Shown here: positions 18,003-27,748 of the stretch, piece by piece | Numbering within the stretch: the stretch's first letter is position 1 | Layout of the letters: the number at the start of each line of letters is the position of its first letter | DNA from: Croceicoccus mobilis | Lineage (GTDB): Bacteria; Pseudomonadota; Alphaproteobacteria; Sphingomonadales; Sphingomonadaceae | Assembly (NCBI RefSeq): GCF_001661965.1 | Contig: NZ_LYWZ01000020.1 | Span: 248,001-312,000 of the forward strand | Length of the DNA: 64,000 bases | Direction: 5' to 3' | Program-made: the position numbers and the translations under genes | The notes under the pieces: model-generated | Told to the model about the DNA's origin: nothing | Seen by the model: only the letters and a program-made list of their open reading frames with translations | The model's database searches: none

Positions 18003-18581
18003 ATGGCCGAACTGAAATCCCTCGCCGTCTATTGCGGATCGGGCATGGGGCAGAACCCCGTCTATGCCGCCGCCACGGTAGAGCTGGGCAAGGCCATGGC
18101 GAAACGCGGCATCGACCTCGTCTATGGTGGTGGCAAGCTGGGGCTGATGGGCATCATCGCCGACACGGTGCTGGAAGCGGGCGGGAAGGCCTATGGCGTC
18201 ATCCCCGATGCCCTGTCGGCCCATGAAGTCGCGCATCTCGGCCTCACCGAACTTCATCAGGTCGCGGGCATGCATGAGCGCAAGGCGAAGATGACGCAGC
18301 TGGCCGATGCGTTCGTCTGCCTGCCGGGCGGCATCGGCACGCTGGACGAATTGATGGAGGCGTGGACCTGGAATGCGCTGGGCTATCACGCCAAGCCGTT
18401 CTGCCTGCTCGACATCCATGGCTATTGGCAGGGCTTTGCGCAATTCTGCGACACGGTGCAGGCCGAGGGTTTCATGAGCGTTGATCGCCGCCGCCAGTTG
18501 CTGGTCGCGCCCGATGTCGAAAGCTCTCTCGACATGCTGGCAGAGGCAGTTTCGGGCGCGGTGAACCAGCCGGTCTGGTAA
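18003..18581 (+). CDS. LOG-family nucleoside 5'-monophosphate phosphoribohydrolase
   Basis: The product is 192 residues (TIGR00730 type). It has the Rossmann-like N-terminus LAVYCGSGMG, the YGGGKLGLMG motif and the PGGIGTLDELMEAWTW signature containing the conserved PGGxGTxxE. LOG enzymes release free base from N6-substituted AMP or AMP itself. It pairs with the preceding PfkB kinase. Confidence 0.9.
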   Translation: MAELKSLAVYCGSGMGQNPVYAAATVELGKAMAKRGIDLVYGGGKLGLMGIIADTVLEAGGKAYGVIPDALSAHEVAHLGLTELHQVAGMHERKAKMTQLADAFVCLPGGIGTLDELMEAWTWNALGYHAKPFCLLDIHGYWQGFAQFCDTVQAEGFMSVDRRRQLLVAPDVESSLDMLAEAVSGAVNQPVW

Positions 18582-18584
18582 GCT

Positions 18585-19034
18585 CTATTCGGATTGCGCA
18601 TCAGGCAGGCGGCGGATGATCCAGCGATTGCCTGCATCCTCGACGTTCACCGATTGCCAAGTGCCGTCGGGCGCGATGCTTTCTTCATCGCAGCTCTTGT
18701 TGCCGTTCGATTCGGTACAGAACAACCCGCGTGACGGGGCGGTCCATGTGCCTGTTTCGGTGACCTGACCGTCCAGGCTGCTGCTATAGGTCCCGTCCTT
18801 GCGCACCTCCTGCACGATCACGACATCGCGGGTCGGAGAGCTGATCTCGAACCGGCCGGCCTGCGGCCCGCCATCTGCAGCGGGAAATTCAGGTGCCTCC
18901 CGCTCCGCCGCGGACTCCTCGGCAGGCTTCTCGTCCACCGAGCAGGCGGTGAGGGCCAGCGCGAGAAGCGCCGCGGCAGTGGATATGCGCAGGGTCGTCA
19001 GGTCATGTCGCTGGGGCAGCTTCGGCTTCTTCAT
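18585..19034 (-). CDS. predicted lipoprotein, paralogue of the next gene
   Basis: The product is 149 residues. A signal peptide ends in the lipobox LTAC, then an acidic linker. The C-terminal domain shares with its neighbour the spaced pattern DGGP-x2-G-x-FEI, VI-x-QE-x-R-x-DGT, GTWT, FC...C, DG-x-W, and W-x-(I/V)-x-R. The two cysteines may form a disulphide. Function is unknown. ATG 19034 overlaps the upstream paralogue's end by 32 bases. A longer start is possible but would bury the signal peptide. Confidence 0.7.
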   Translation of the reverse strand: MKKPKLPQRHDLTTLRISTAAALLALALTACSVDEKPAEESAAEREAPEFPAADGGPQAGRFEISSPTRDVVIVQEVRKDGTYSSSLDGQVTETGTWTAPSRGLFCTESNGNKSCDEESIAPDGTWQSVNVEDAGNRWIIRRLPDAQSE

Positions 19035-19440
19035 CCGCCATGCGTACCACGGTCCAGCTATCGGTTTCATCCGCGATATTGGTGGCTGTCCACACGCCAT
19101 CGGTAACCGTGTCGGCATAGCATGTTGTTTCGGTTTCACCCGCCATGGTCAGGCAGAAATTGCCATCACCATCGGTTGTCCATGTCCCTTCGGTCGGTTC
19201 GGTACCTTCGATCGTGTTCGTGACGGTGCCGTCTTCGCGAATGTCCTGCATGATGACAGTCGCGCCGTCGGCGGAAGTGACCTCGAACATTCCATATGCA
19301 GGCCCGCCGTCGGGTGCCGTGGCGACGGTTTCCGCTTCGGCGACCTCGGTCTCCATGGGTTCCGGGGCAGGCTCCTCGTTCTGTGAGCAGCCGGTCAGGG
19401 TGAACGCGGCAATGGCGGTGATGCAGACGATCTTCTTCAT
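19003..19440 (-). CDS. predicted lipoprotein, paralogue of the following gene
   Basis: The product is 145 residues. The signal peptide ends in LTGC (Cys18), then a Glu/Pro/Ala-rich linker. The DGGPAYGMFEVTS...GTWT...FC...C...DGVWTATN domain matches the downstream lipoprotein, so the pair arose by tandem duplication. Function is unknown. The ribosome site GGGAGA sits in a potential hairpin directly before the ATG. Confidence 0.75.
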   Translation of the reverse strand: MKKIVCITAIAAFTLTGCSQNEEPAPEPMETEVAEAETVATAPDGGPAYGMFEVTSADGATVIMQDIREDGTVTNTIEGTEPTEGTWTTDGDGNFCLTMAGETETTCYADTVTDGVWTATNIADETDSWTVVRMADEEAEAAPAT

Positions 19441-19443
19441 GGC

Positions 19444-19472
19444 AGTCTCTCCCTTTTTTCTGGGGGGAGACT
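19444..19472 (-). promoter_or_regulatory. 5'-UTR hairpin covering the ribosome site of the lipoprotein gene
   Basis: On the minus strand AGTCTC (19472-19467) pairs with GAGACT (19449-19444). The stem continues with one mismatch into CCC/GGG and has an A-rich loop. The right arm contains the GGGAGA ribosome site of the gene starting at 19440, so folding would hide it. Confidence 0.4.
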
Positions 19473-19578
19473 AGGCCTCGACCGGCTCTCGGCAAGCGAA
19501 ACCGGGGGCACGGGGGCAAGCCCCGCGAATATCTCGACTAATTGCCCGATATAACGACCGCCAATGCGGCGCGGTCGA

Positions 19579-20256
19579 TCAGGCTACCGAAAGCGACTCG
19601 AACACGCCTTCAAACAAGGCGCGGCCATCGGCGCTGCCCTGCGCATCTTCGATAGCGCGTTCGGGGTGCGGCATCATGCCCAGCACGTTGCCTTTCGCGT
19701 TCAGGACACCCGCGATCTGCCGCGCAGAGCCATTCACGTTCTCACCATAGCGGAACGCGACGCGGCCTTCGCCTTCCAGCTCGTCCAGCGTTTCATCGTC
19801 GGCGTAGTAATTGCCGTCGTGATGCGCGACCGGGATCTGGATCGTGCTGCCGGTTTCATAGCGGCTGGTGAACAGGGAAGATCCGTTCTCGACCACCAGC
19901 GGCACGGTGCGGCATACGAAATGGATGCCGGCATTGCGCATCAGCGCGCCGGGGAGCAGCCGCGCTTCGGTCAGCACCTGAAAACCGTTGCACACGCCCA
20001 GCACGGGCACGCCGCGATCCGCTGCCGCGATGACGGAACGCATGATCGGGCTGTTCGCCGCCATCGCGCCCGAACGCAGGTAGTCGCCATAGGAGAACCC
20101 GCCCGGCACCGCGATGAAATCGATATTGCCGGGAAGATCCGCATCGCCGTGCCACAGGCGCAGCGGTTCGCGGCCCGAGATGTCACGGATGGCCACGGCC
20201 ATGTCGCGGTCGCAGTTCGAACCGGGGAAGGTGATGACGCCAGCGGTGAATGCCAT
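19579..20256 (-). CDS. purQ: phosphoribosylformylglycinamidine synthase, glutaminase subunit PurQ
   Basis: The product is 225 residues, a class I glutamine amidotransferase. FPGSNCDRD is at the N-terminus, the nucleophile Cys is in GVCNGFQVL, and the catalytic His/Glu are in PHPERAIED. It supplies ammonia to PurL with PurS as a bridging subunit. It sits 25 bases after purS. The large subunit purL is not in the window. Confidence 0.95.
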   Translation of the reverse strand: MAFTAGVITFPGSNCDRDMAVAIRDISGREPLRLWHGDADLPGNIDFIAVPGGFSYGDYLRSGAMAANSPIMRSVIAAADRGVPVLGVCNGFQVLTEARLLPGALMRNAGIHFVCRTVPLVVENGSSLFTSRYETGSTIQIPVAHHDGNYYADDETLDELEGEGRVAFRYGENVNGSARQIAGVLNAKGNVLGMMPHPERAIEDAQGSADGRALFEGVFESLSVA

Positions 20257-20281
20257 GATCGCGTGCTCCCTTAAGGAAAGC

Positions 20282-20512
20282 TCAGAGCTTCTCGATGCGG
20301 TAGTTTTCGATCACCGTATTGGCGAGCAGGCGGCGGCACATGTCCTCCAGCGCCTCGTCACTGGTGTCGTCGGCGACTTCCAGCGCGATTTCGCGGCCAA
20401 CGCGGACATCGGAAACGCCGCCAAAGCCAAGACCTTCCAGCGAGTGATGGATCGCACGGCCCTGCGGATCGAGAACGCCGGGCTTCAGCGAGACATGGAC
20501 CAGCACCTTCAT
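20282..20512 (-). CDS. purS: phosphoribosylformylglycinamidine synthase subunit PurS
   Basis: The product is 76 residues. [18 protein letters not shown] at the start and a [10 protein letters not shown] core match PurS, the small dimer that joins PurQ and PurL. ATG 20512 gives the family's normal length; the longer frame does not. Confidence 0.93.
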   Translation of the reverse strand: MKVLVHVSLKPGVLDPQGRAIHHSLEGLGFGGVSDVRVGREIALEVADDTSDEALEDMCRRLLANTVIENYRIEKL

Positions 20513-20581
20513 CGCACGAACCTTCCTGTTAGCTGCGCTGGCGAGTGACAAAAGGGCCAGCGGGAATCCGTGCGCCAGCCC

Positions 20582-23557
20582 CTATGGCGAAGCGGTCGCT
20601 GGCGCAAGCGGTGGATCGATGGAAATCGGGGAAGGCACGCCTTCGGGCAGTACGAAAAAGGTCAAAGCCCCTCCTTCGGGCAGCCAGCGGCGGGCATCGG
20701 CCTGCAATGCCTCCACCGTCACGGCCTCTGCGCGCTCGCGGATCGCGGCGGTGCGGGCAAGGCGGTCCGCTTCGCTTTGCGCGCGATCGGCCAGTGCCAG
20801 CCAGCCCTGGTTCGATTTCAGCATATTGTCGAAACTGGCCATATAAGGCTCCCGCGCTCGGTCGAGCAGATCCTGTGAAATCGGCCCATCACGCAGTTTC
20901 GCGATGGTCGCGGTCAGGGCCTGATCCGCCGCCGCAATCGCGTCGGCATCAACCTGCGCGCGAATGGTGAAGCTGCCATATCCCGGATAGATCGAGCTCA
21001 TCGCATTGGAGGCGGATGGCGAATAAGCCTGCCCCAGTCGCTCGCGCAGCTCGTCGGTCAAGGCAATGCGCACCATGCGCTCGAGGATCTCCATCCGCGT
21101 GTTGAGCATGGCGTCGCTGTCATCGCGCGTCGGCCAGATCTTCTGCACCAGCGCCTGCGTCGCTTCGCCTTGATGACGCAGTACCACGGTTCCGCGCCGC
21201 TCGGTGAAGCTGCGCGCCAGCGCGGCGGCATCGGGGGTGAAGCTGGCCTCTCGCCTGGGCAGCGCGCCCAGCGTTTTCGCGACCAGATCGATGGCACGGT
21301 CCTCGTCGATGTCGCCGACGATGGCGATTTCGATCGGGGCATTGTCGAACACGGGCTGCATGATCTGGCGCAGCTGCGCGAAGTCGAGCGCGCGATAGGC
21401 GTCGATCGGTTGCTGGCTGAAGCGTGGATCATCATCGCTCATGATCGCGCCCGCCTCGCTCGCAAAGGTGGAGGAGGGCGTTGCTTTCAGCCGTGCGAAA
21501 TAATCGGGAAGCATGCCGCGAAACCGCGCCACAGGCTCTGCGCGCCAGCCCGGATCGGTGATCAGCGCAGCCATCAGCTGAAGCTGCATGGCAAGGTCGT
21601 CGGGCCGGGTCGAACCCGTGGAGGTGAAGGCGTCGGTACCGGCACTGAAGTTAAAGGAGACGCGCTTGCCCGCAAGAATCGTTTCGAGCTGGTCGGCATC
21701 ATGCGCGCCCAGCCCGCCAGCCGGAATGCGCGACGCCAGTTCCACCGCGAGCGGATCTTCGCGGCTTTCCAGCAGCCTGCCGCCGCTCAGAGTCATCCGC
21801 ACGAAAATGACATCCTTGTTGATGTCGGTATGCTTGAGGTTGAGCCTGACATTATTGGCAAAGCGGATCGTGCGAATGCCGAAAATGGGCTCTATCTCGT
21901 CCGCCACCACATCACCGGGCATCCCGAAATCAGTATAGGCGAAGTCCTGCGCCTCTTCCCGTGCCTGTTCCGGTAGCGGGGCGGCCAGCGCCTCTTCCCA
22001 TGCGGCGCGCAGGGCAGGGCCGCCGTCCTCGGGTTCGCTCCGTCCGCGAAAGCGGATCAGCGCATTCTCGTCCAGCGGCACGGCTTCCTCTTGCAGCGCC
22101 TCCATGATGGCATCGGGCGTGATTTCGTCGCGCATCGCGAAGTACCGTTCGGCCGCTTCGGGGCCGGTCGTGGGTACGCGCCCTTCGGAAATCCAGCGTG
22201 AGATGCGGTTGACGAAAAATTCGTTAGACCGCGTCGCCTCACCCGCTGCGGCCTGTTCATAGCGTTCGTCCAGTTCGGCGAGCTGTTCCGCGATCTCGGC
22301 GCGGGTGAAACCCTGCTCCATCGCGCGGCGATATTCGCTGGTGGCAGCGATCAGGCCCCGTTCCCACTGGCCATCGACGCTGTCGACCACCAGCCGCGTC
22401 ACGCGCGCCATGCGGAAGACGTTGCCGGTGCCAAATCCTGCCGACCGGAACGGTGCGTCAGCCTCACGCGCAAGGCTTTTCAGCCGGCGGTTGATCGCGT
22501 CATAGCCGATCTGGCGCAGGACGGCTTCGCGCCGCTCTGCGCTGTCGTCAGCTTCGTTCTGGGCAGGGGCGACGCGAAACACGGTGAGCCGTTCGGACAG
22601 CGCGGGGTGGATGTGGATGTCCTCTGCCGCGCCGCGATCGAATTCGACCGAACCGTAATCGCGTGGGGCAGGGGGCGGGCTGCCATCGGACCAATCGGCA
22701 AAACGCGCCTTGATCGCCGTTTCCACCGCGTCCGGATCGATATCGCCGACGACGATCAGGGCGGTGTTCTCGGGTCTGTAATGCCCGGCCCAAAAATCCT
22801 TCAGCCCGGCGCCGTCGGCAGCTTCCAGCGTTGCAACCGTGCCGCCGGCCCAGCGCTCGACATAGCGCGCGCCGGGTGTCTCGAAGCCATAGCGGTCCAG
22901 CGCCTCTTCGAGCTGGTAGTTATCCCGGTCGCGGCGTTCGGCCAGCAATACGCCGCGTTCCCGATCGACCGCGCCCTGATCGAATTGCAGCTCTCCCGCC
23001 ACTTCGCGCATCAGCATAAGCGCTGTATCGAGCAGTGCCGGGTCGCTCTGCGGCAGGCTCAGCCGATAGCTGGTATTTTCAAAACTGGTGGAGGCGTTGG
23101 TGTCCGCGCCAAAGGCCAGCCCCTCGCGCTCCAGCAGGGGCACCATCTCGCCTTCGGGCACATTGGTCGAACCGTTGAAGGCCATGTGCTCGACATAATG
23201 CGCCCAGCCGCGCTGCCGATCGGTTTCGTCCAGAGAGCCCGCATCGAAGACGAGGCGAACCTCTGCCGTGGAAGCAGGGGTGCCATTCTGGCGGATGGCG
23301 TAAAACATGCCGTTTGCCAGCCGCCCATGACGGATATCGCTGTCGGGCGTCAGATCGCTCTGCGCGAGTACCGTTTCGGGCAGCGGAACGCCCGCGCGGT
23401 TTGTTTGCGGCGCTTCTGCCTGAACGCTGGGAGCGGGAAGGGCGGAGCAGCCCGCGAGTGCGGCCAGTGCCAGCAGGCCCGGGGCGAGAGCGGAAAGAGG
23501 AAGGCGGAAACGGGCGCGACCCACGCGAAAATCAGCCAAGCATGACCCCCGGGTCAC
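20582..23557 (-). CDS. M16-family zinc metallopeptidase, predicted lipoprotein
   Basis: The product is 991 residues. The signal peptide ends in LAGC, so it is likely outer-membrane or periplasmic. The inverted zinc motif HYVEH (HxxEH) lies near residue 123, and the third ligand is probably in ERGVLLAERRD. Four ferredoxin-like M16 domains follow, as in PqqL/pitrilysin-type proteases. It is encoded between purC and purS on the same strand, although its predicted location has nothing obvious to do with purine synthesis. Confidence 0.9.
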   Translation of the reverse strand: MTRGSCLADFRVGRARFRLPLSALAPGLLALAALAGCSALPAPSVQAEAPQTNRAGVPLPETVLAQSDLTPDSDIRHGRLANGMFYAIRQNGTPASTAEVRLVFDAGSLDETDRQRGWAHYVEHMAFNGSTNVPEGEMVPLLEREGLAFGADTNASTSFENTSYRLSLPQSDPALLDTALMLMREVAGELQFDQGAVDRERGVLLAERRDRDNYQLEEALDRYGFETPGARYVERWAGGTVATLEAADGAGLKDFWAGHYRPENTALIVVGDIDPDAVETAIKARFADWSDGSPPPAPRDYGSVEFDRGAAEDIHIHPALSERLTVFRVAPAQNEADDSAERREAVLRQIGYDAINRRLKSLAREADAPFRSAGFGTGNVFRMARVTRLVVDSVDGQWERGLIAATSEYRRAMEQGFTRAEIAEQLAELDERYEQAAAGEATRSNEFFVNRISRWISEGRVPTTGPEAAERYFAMRDEITPDAIMEALQEEAVPLDENALIRFRGRSEPEDGGPALRAAWEEALAAPLPEQAREEAQDFAYTDFGMPGDVVADEIEPIFGIRTIRFANNVRLNLKHTDINKDVIFVRMTLSGGRLLESREDPLAVELASRIPAGGLGAHDADQLETILAGKRVSFNFSAGTDAFTSTGSTRPDDLAMQLQLMAALITDPGWRAEPVARFRGMLPDYFARLKATPSSTFASEAGAIMSDDDPRFSQQPIDAYRALDFAQLRQIMQPVFDNAPIEIAIVGDIDEDRAIDLVAKTLGALPRREASFTPDAAALARSFTERRGTVVLRHQGEATQALVQKIWPTRDDSDAMLNTRMEILERMVRIALTDELRERLGQAYSPSASNAMSSIYPGYGSFTIRAQVDADAIAAADQALTATIAKLRDGPISQDLLDRAREPYMASFDNMLKSNQGWLALADRAQSEADRLARTAAIRERAEAVTVEALQADARRWLPEGGALTFFVLPEGVPSPISIDPPLAPATASP

Positions 23558-23625
23558 ACCGCTTTTGCGTTTGCCTGTTTCCGATTGTCTTTCCTCTCAC
23601 CGTTCTTCTTTTTGCAGGCTGCGGC

Positions 23626-24408
23626 CTATTTCTTGCCCCTCAGCTTGCGGTGATGGCTGAGGTCGAAAACCTCGCTCGGCCCGTCATCCTGCAACACGCC
23701 AAGGCGGCGGGCAACCTCGGTGTAGGCGTCTTCCTCACCGCCAAGGTCGCGGCGGAAGCGGTCCTTGTCCAGCTTTTCGCCGGTTGCCATGTCCCACAGG
23801 CGGCAGCCGTCGGGGCTGATTTCATCGGCCAGGATCACGCGGCTGTAATCGCCGTCCCACAGGCGGCCGAACTCCAGCTTGAAATCGACAAGGCGGATGC
23901 CGACCGCTGCGAACATGCCGCACAGGAAATCGTTGATGCGGATCGCCATCGACGACATGTCCTGCATCTCCTCGTTCGAGGCCCAGCCGAAGCATGCGAT
24001 ATGCTCTTCCGCGATGAGCGGATCGCCCAGCGCATCGTCCTTGTAGTAATATTCAAGGAGCGTGTGCGGCAGCGGTTCGCCTTCCTCGATGCCGAGGCGT
24101 TTGGAGATCGAACCGGCCGCGACATTGCGCACGACAACTTCCAGCGGGATGATGTCGACCTGGCGAACGAGCTGTTCGCGCATGTTCAGGCGGCGGATGA
24201 AATGCGTCGGGATGCCGATATGCGACAGGCGGGTGAACACGAACTCGCTGATGCGGTTGTTGATCACGCCCTTGCCGTTGATCGTGCCCTTTTTCTGAGC
24301 GTTGAAGGCGGTGGCATCATCCTTGAAATACTGGATCAGCGTGCCCGGTTCCGGGCCTTCGTAAAGGATCTTGGCCTTGCCTTCGTAGATCTGGCGGCGA
24401 CGGTTCAT
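23626..24408 (-). CDS. purC: SAICAR synthetase PurC
   Basis: The product is 260 residues. [19 protein letters not shown] at the start, [16 protein letters not shown] and the [11 protein letters not shown] and [12 protein letters not shown] signatures identify phosphoribosylaminoimidazole-succinocarboxamide synthase. It leads the purC - M16 protease - purS - purQ run. Confidence 0.96.
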   Translation of the reverse strand: MNRRRQIYEGKAKILYEGPEPGTLIQYFKDDATAFNAQKKGTINGKGVINNRISEFVFTRLSHIGIPTHFIRRLNMREQLVRQVDIIPLEVVVRNVAAGSISKRLGIEEGEPLPHTLLEYYYKDDALGDPLIAEEHIACFGWASNEEMQDMSSMAIRINDFLCGMFAAVGIRLVDFKLEFGRLWDGDYSRVILADEISPDGCRLWDMATGEKLDKDRFRRDLGGEEDAYTEVARRLGVLQDDGPSEVFDLSHHRKLRGKK

Positions 24409-24495
24409 GTGAAGAGCTTTCCAACGCTTTGCCGCCGGTCATTGGCATCGCTGCGCGAAGGGGCGGGCGACATGGCCGTGGGCATGAAATACCGA

Positions 24496-24560
24496 GCCCC
24501 GGCCTGACCGGCCCACGATGATTCGGGCAGGGCGGGCCGGGGCGTTTCCGCCCCGCCTAT
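24496..24560 (-). terminator. GC-rich hairpins between the TonB receptor and purC
   Basis: In the 203 bases between the two genes, arms GCCCCGGCC (24496-24504) and GGCCGGGGC (24535-24543) form a strong stem. On the minus strand an overlapping hairpin GGGGCG-GAAA-CGCCCC is also possible. No T-run follows, so termination is only possible, not shown. Confidence 0.35.
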
Positions 24561-24611
24561 AAGCCAGCTTATGCGCAAAAGCAAAAGCTCTGCGCGGGTG
24601 CCGCCAAGTAC

Positions 24612-27221
24612 CTAGAACCGCTTGCGGAAATCGATCTCCAGCAGGCGTCCGGCAGGGTCGGCGAAGGCGGGGAGGTAGTTTGTCGGCACCTCTCCACTCT
24701 CATCGGTGACGCGCTGCTGTGCATCGAAGATATTATCGATGGAGAAGGAGAGCCGCGCCCCCTTGAAGAAGGGCACCTTGTCGGCCAGCCCGCCCGCGCG
24801 TTCGAGATCGGCGAAGAAGCGCACGTCGAAGGTCGCGATCGGATCGAAGTCGAGCGAGGAGCCGGTGCCGCTCGTATCCTCGATGCTCGCGCCGCCAAGG
24901 TAATCGCCGGAAAGCCGCATGCCGAACCCGTTGTAGAAGGCGCGGGCCTGAAGCTCGACCTCATGCCGGGCGACGGGTGTGGAGGTGATCGATTCGCCGT
25001 CCAGCAGGTCGAGCACCTGCGTGCCTTCGGCGATCTGCACGCTCTGTTCGAAACGCACGGTGTGATAGATGCCGAAACCCCAGCGCCCGCCACTGCGGTT
25101 GCGGCGGCTTCCGGGCATGCCGGGCGCTCCGCCGCCCTGCCGGCCCTGCTGGCCTTCGCCGCGCTGGCCCGATTGCTCTTCGCTCTCCTTGCCCTTGATC
25201 CGGCCCGACAGGTCGATGCCATAGCGCAGGCGCCGCCCGTCCTGCCTTGCATAGGTGACAGGACGCTGGTCGATGCTGACCAGATTGCCGCTGGAATCGC
25301 GTGTCACCCGGTCCGGGAAAGCAGCTTCGATCGCGGGGGTGAGGGCGGGGAAGCCGCTCGACACGTCGGTCGAGTGTTCGTCGTAATATTCGGCGATGAA
25401 GCGTGAGCGGTCCAGAAACGGCAGATCGTAGTTGAAGGCGAATTTCCAGTCGTTCTGCTTTTCCTCGACCAGATTCGGATTGCCGCCGGTGATGAGGTCG
25501 ACAAGCACGCTTTGCCCCGTGGTAATGTCATAAATCGTCGCGCCGCTGGTGATCAGCGAGGGCGCGCCCAGCTGGCTGAGCGTCGGGGCCTTTTCGGCGT
25601 AGATCCGGCTTGCCTGGAAATTGATGCGCTCAAGCGGCGACCAGTTCAGGCCTGCGCTCCAGTTATAAAGCGCGCCGAAATCGGAGAGATGGTTGACGCC
25701 GCCCGACAGGTCGATGGTGATATCGCCCACCGCGTCGAGGATGCCTTCTCGCCTGCTGGTGACGGGAATGCCGACGGTCAGGCCCGCATTGGCATCGCCG
25801 CGGGTCAGATCGGTTTCGCTGCCCAGGGTCTGGGTCTGGCGCGACACGATATTGCTCCAGTCGAACCCGGCTTTCACCGTCAGCGCAAGTTCGCCGCCCG
25901 GCAGCAGCACCGGCCGCCCCGTAAGCGTGGCAAGCGAGCTGGCGTCTTCGGAATTGGAATAGCTGCGGTTGGTGGAACGCGAGCCGAGATAGGCAGCCAG
26001 ATCATCGACAGGCGCGGTGATCGCGATATCGCCTGCCAGCGCTGCGGCCTCCAGCGAATCGGTGTCGAGCCCGATACCCGATGCGGTCACTGTGTCGTCA
26101 TGCGTCCAGCGGCCGGTCACGGTAAGGTCCCAGTCGCCTAGCGGCTTGTTGAAGGTCGTGCCCAGTTCGAACCCGGAACTGCGGCTCTGGCGTACACGAT
26201 TGCCAAGGCCAAGTGCGCTGGAAAGCAGCACGCGCTGCGCTGTCGCTCCGCCTGCATCCTCCAGCGTCACCGTGTCGGGGCCCTGCAGCGACAGCGAATC
26301 GCTGCGTGTGACGGTGCCGTTGACCGTCACCGATCCGCCAAGCCCGCCTTCGCCAATGCCGCGCGTCCACACGGTGTTCAGCGTAAGGTCGCGCGTATCG
26401 GGCGACAATGAGCGATAGGCCGAAGGATCGGCATCGCCTGCCATCGGCGTAAAGCCATAGGACGACACGCCGCGTTCGCTTTCACGCAGGAGCGACGAAT
26501 TTTCCGCCTCGATCGCGATGTTCAGCCGGTTGGGGCCGTTGATCGTCAGCATGGATGCCTCGATCTCGCTCGTGTGATAGCCGCCCTTGTCGGGCCAGCC
26601 ATATTCGGCGGAGATTTCCTGCGAGGAATAGTTTTCCTTGAGGATGAAATTGATCACGCGCTGATTGGGCGAAAAGCCGAAGCGGATGGCAGTTTCCTCG
26701 GGCAGGATCTCGACCCGGGCCAGCGCCTCGGGCGGATAGTTGCGCATCTCGCGAAAGCCCGAAATGCGCTGCCCGTTGACGAGGATCGCGGGCGGGCCGC
26801 CAGATCCGCGACCGCTGGCGGAATTCGATTGCGGTGCCAGTTCCTCAAGCAGTTCGGCCAGCGACGATGCGCCCACGCTCTCGATCTCGGCCTCGTCCAG
26901 CACGGCGATCGGGGCCTGCGGGACATCGACCTGTCCGCGCAGGCGCGGCGCGGTGACGATGATCTCGTTGATCATGCCATCGTCATCCTCGCGCGGTTCG
27001 ATATCCTGAACGCTAGTGCCCTGCTGGACCGCCTCGTTCGCGGCGGCCGCGACTGGCATTGCACAAATGCACGCTGCTAGCGCAATGGCGCAGACTTTCG
27101 GCTCGACGCTGCTGATCGCGCGCGCCGGTACGCCTTGCGGCAATGGGAATTCGGGGTCGCGCGGGGCGCGGCCATTGGAAGCGGTAAGGGGCAAGGCGGT
27201 CAGTCTACTCTTTTTGCGCAT
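24612..27221 (-). CDS. TonB-dependent receptor
   Basis: The product is about 869 residues. A long basic N-terminus and signal-like segment end around AAAA-NEA. The plug domain has EIIVTAPRLRGQVDVPQAP, VNGQRISGFREMRNYPPEAL and RVEILPEE. The 22-strand barrel ends in a Phe (EIDFRKRF), as outer-membrane proteins do. A Gly/Gln/Arg-rich extracellular loop lies about two-thirds along. The subfamily is common in sphingomonads, and the substrate is unknown. ATG 27221 was preferred to the longer frame. Confidence 0.88.
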   Translation of the reverse strand: MRKKSRLTALPLTASNGRAPRDPEFPLPQGVPARAISSVEPKVCAIALAACICAMPVAAAANEAVQQGTSVQDIEPREDDDGMINEIIVTAPRLRGQVDVPQAPIAVLDEAEIESVGASSLAELLEELAPQSNSASGRGSGGPPAILVNGQRISGFREMRNYPPEALARVEILPEETAIRFGFSPNQRVINFILKENYSSQEISAEYGWPDKGGYHTSEIEASMLTINGPNRLNIAIEAENSSLLRESERGVSSYGFTPMAGDADPSAYRSLSPDTRDLTLNTVWTRGIGEGGLGGSVTVNGTVTRSDSLSLQGPDTVTLEDAGGATAQRVLLSSALGLGNRVRQSRSSGFELGTTFNKPLGDWDLTVTGRWTHDDTVTASGIGLDTDSLEAAALAGDIAITAPVDDLAAYLGSRSTNRSYSNSEDASSLATLTGRPVLLPGGELALTVKAGFDWSNIVSRQTQTLGSETDLTRGDANAGLTVGIPVTSRREGILDAVGDITIDLSGGVNHLSDFGALYNWSAGLNWSPLERINFQASRIYAEKAPTLSQLGAPSLITSGATIYDITTGQSVLVDLITGGNPNLVEEKQNDWKFAFNYDLPFLDRSRFIAEYYDEHSTDVSSGFPALTPAIEAAFPDRVTRDSSGNLVSIDQRPVTYARQDGRRLRYGIDLSGRIKGKESEEQSGQRGEGQQGRQGGGAPGMPGSRRNRSGGRWGFGIYHTVRFEQSVQIAEGTQVLDLLDGESITSTPVARHEVELQARAFYNGFGMRLSGDYLGGASIEDTSGTGSSLDFDPIATFDVRFFADLERAGGLADKVPFFKGARLSFSIDNIFDAQQRVTDESGEVPTNYLPAFADPAGRLLEIDFRKRF

Positions 27222-27491
27222 TGCGTCCCACGATAGGATGTGGGCACCGGAAAGGCATGTAATATTCTGTCGCAATGCAGCATGAACGAAATTGATCCGC
27301 GCCAGTCATCAAATTTGACGGCGATCAGCGCGGTTCACGCCGCTAAATGGCAGTCGGTCAGTCGCGCCACCGTCTGGGCGCCAGACGTTGAAAAGCAACT
27401 CCGCTCTTTCCATATTGGCCGTGCGGCGCTATGGGCGCGCAGGTTTTTCCCTAACACTTTAGCGAAAGGATGGGTGCACGGCGCCCAAGGC
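27222..27491. other. intergenic region between TonB receptor and infA
   Basis: Divergent promoters should lie here. The infA frame stays open to 27240, but those extra residues do not look like IF-1. I see no clear operator or RNA gene. Confidence 0.35.
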
Positions 27492-27737
27492 ATGGCGAAA
27501 GAAGAACTCCTCGAAATGCGCGGCACTGTTGTGGAGCTGCTTCCCAACGCGATGTTCCGCGTCCGCCTGGAAAACGATCACGAGATCCTGGGTCACACCG
27601 CAGGCAAGATGCGTAAGAACCGCATCCGCGTGCTGGTGGGCGACGAGGTGCTGGTGGAACTGACGCCTTACGACCTGACCAAGGGTCGGATCACCTATCG
27701 CTTCATGCCCGGCCGCGGCGGCCCCGGGCCGAGCTAA
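27492..27737 (+). CDS. infA: translation initiation factor IF-1
   Basis: The product is 81 residues. The S1/OB fold begins [19 protein letters not shown] and contains [16 protein letters not shown] and GRITYRF. It binds the ribosomal A site during initiation. It is about ten residues longer than usual through the tail [13 protein letters not shown] 27492 matches the canonical start, and maf follows after 11 bases. Confidence 0.95.
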
Positions 27738-27748
27738 TCCGCGCCGGC

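Noticed and set aside
20513-20581. Purine riboswitch upstream of purS
   Set aside because: Only 69 bases separate the M16 gene and purS and no riboswitch fold is seen. The leader of purC also shows none.
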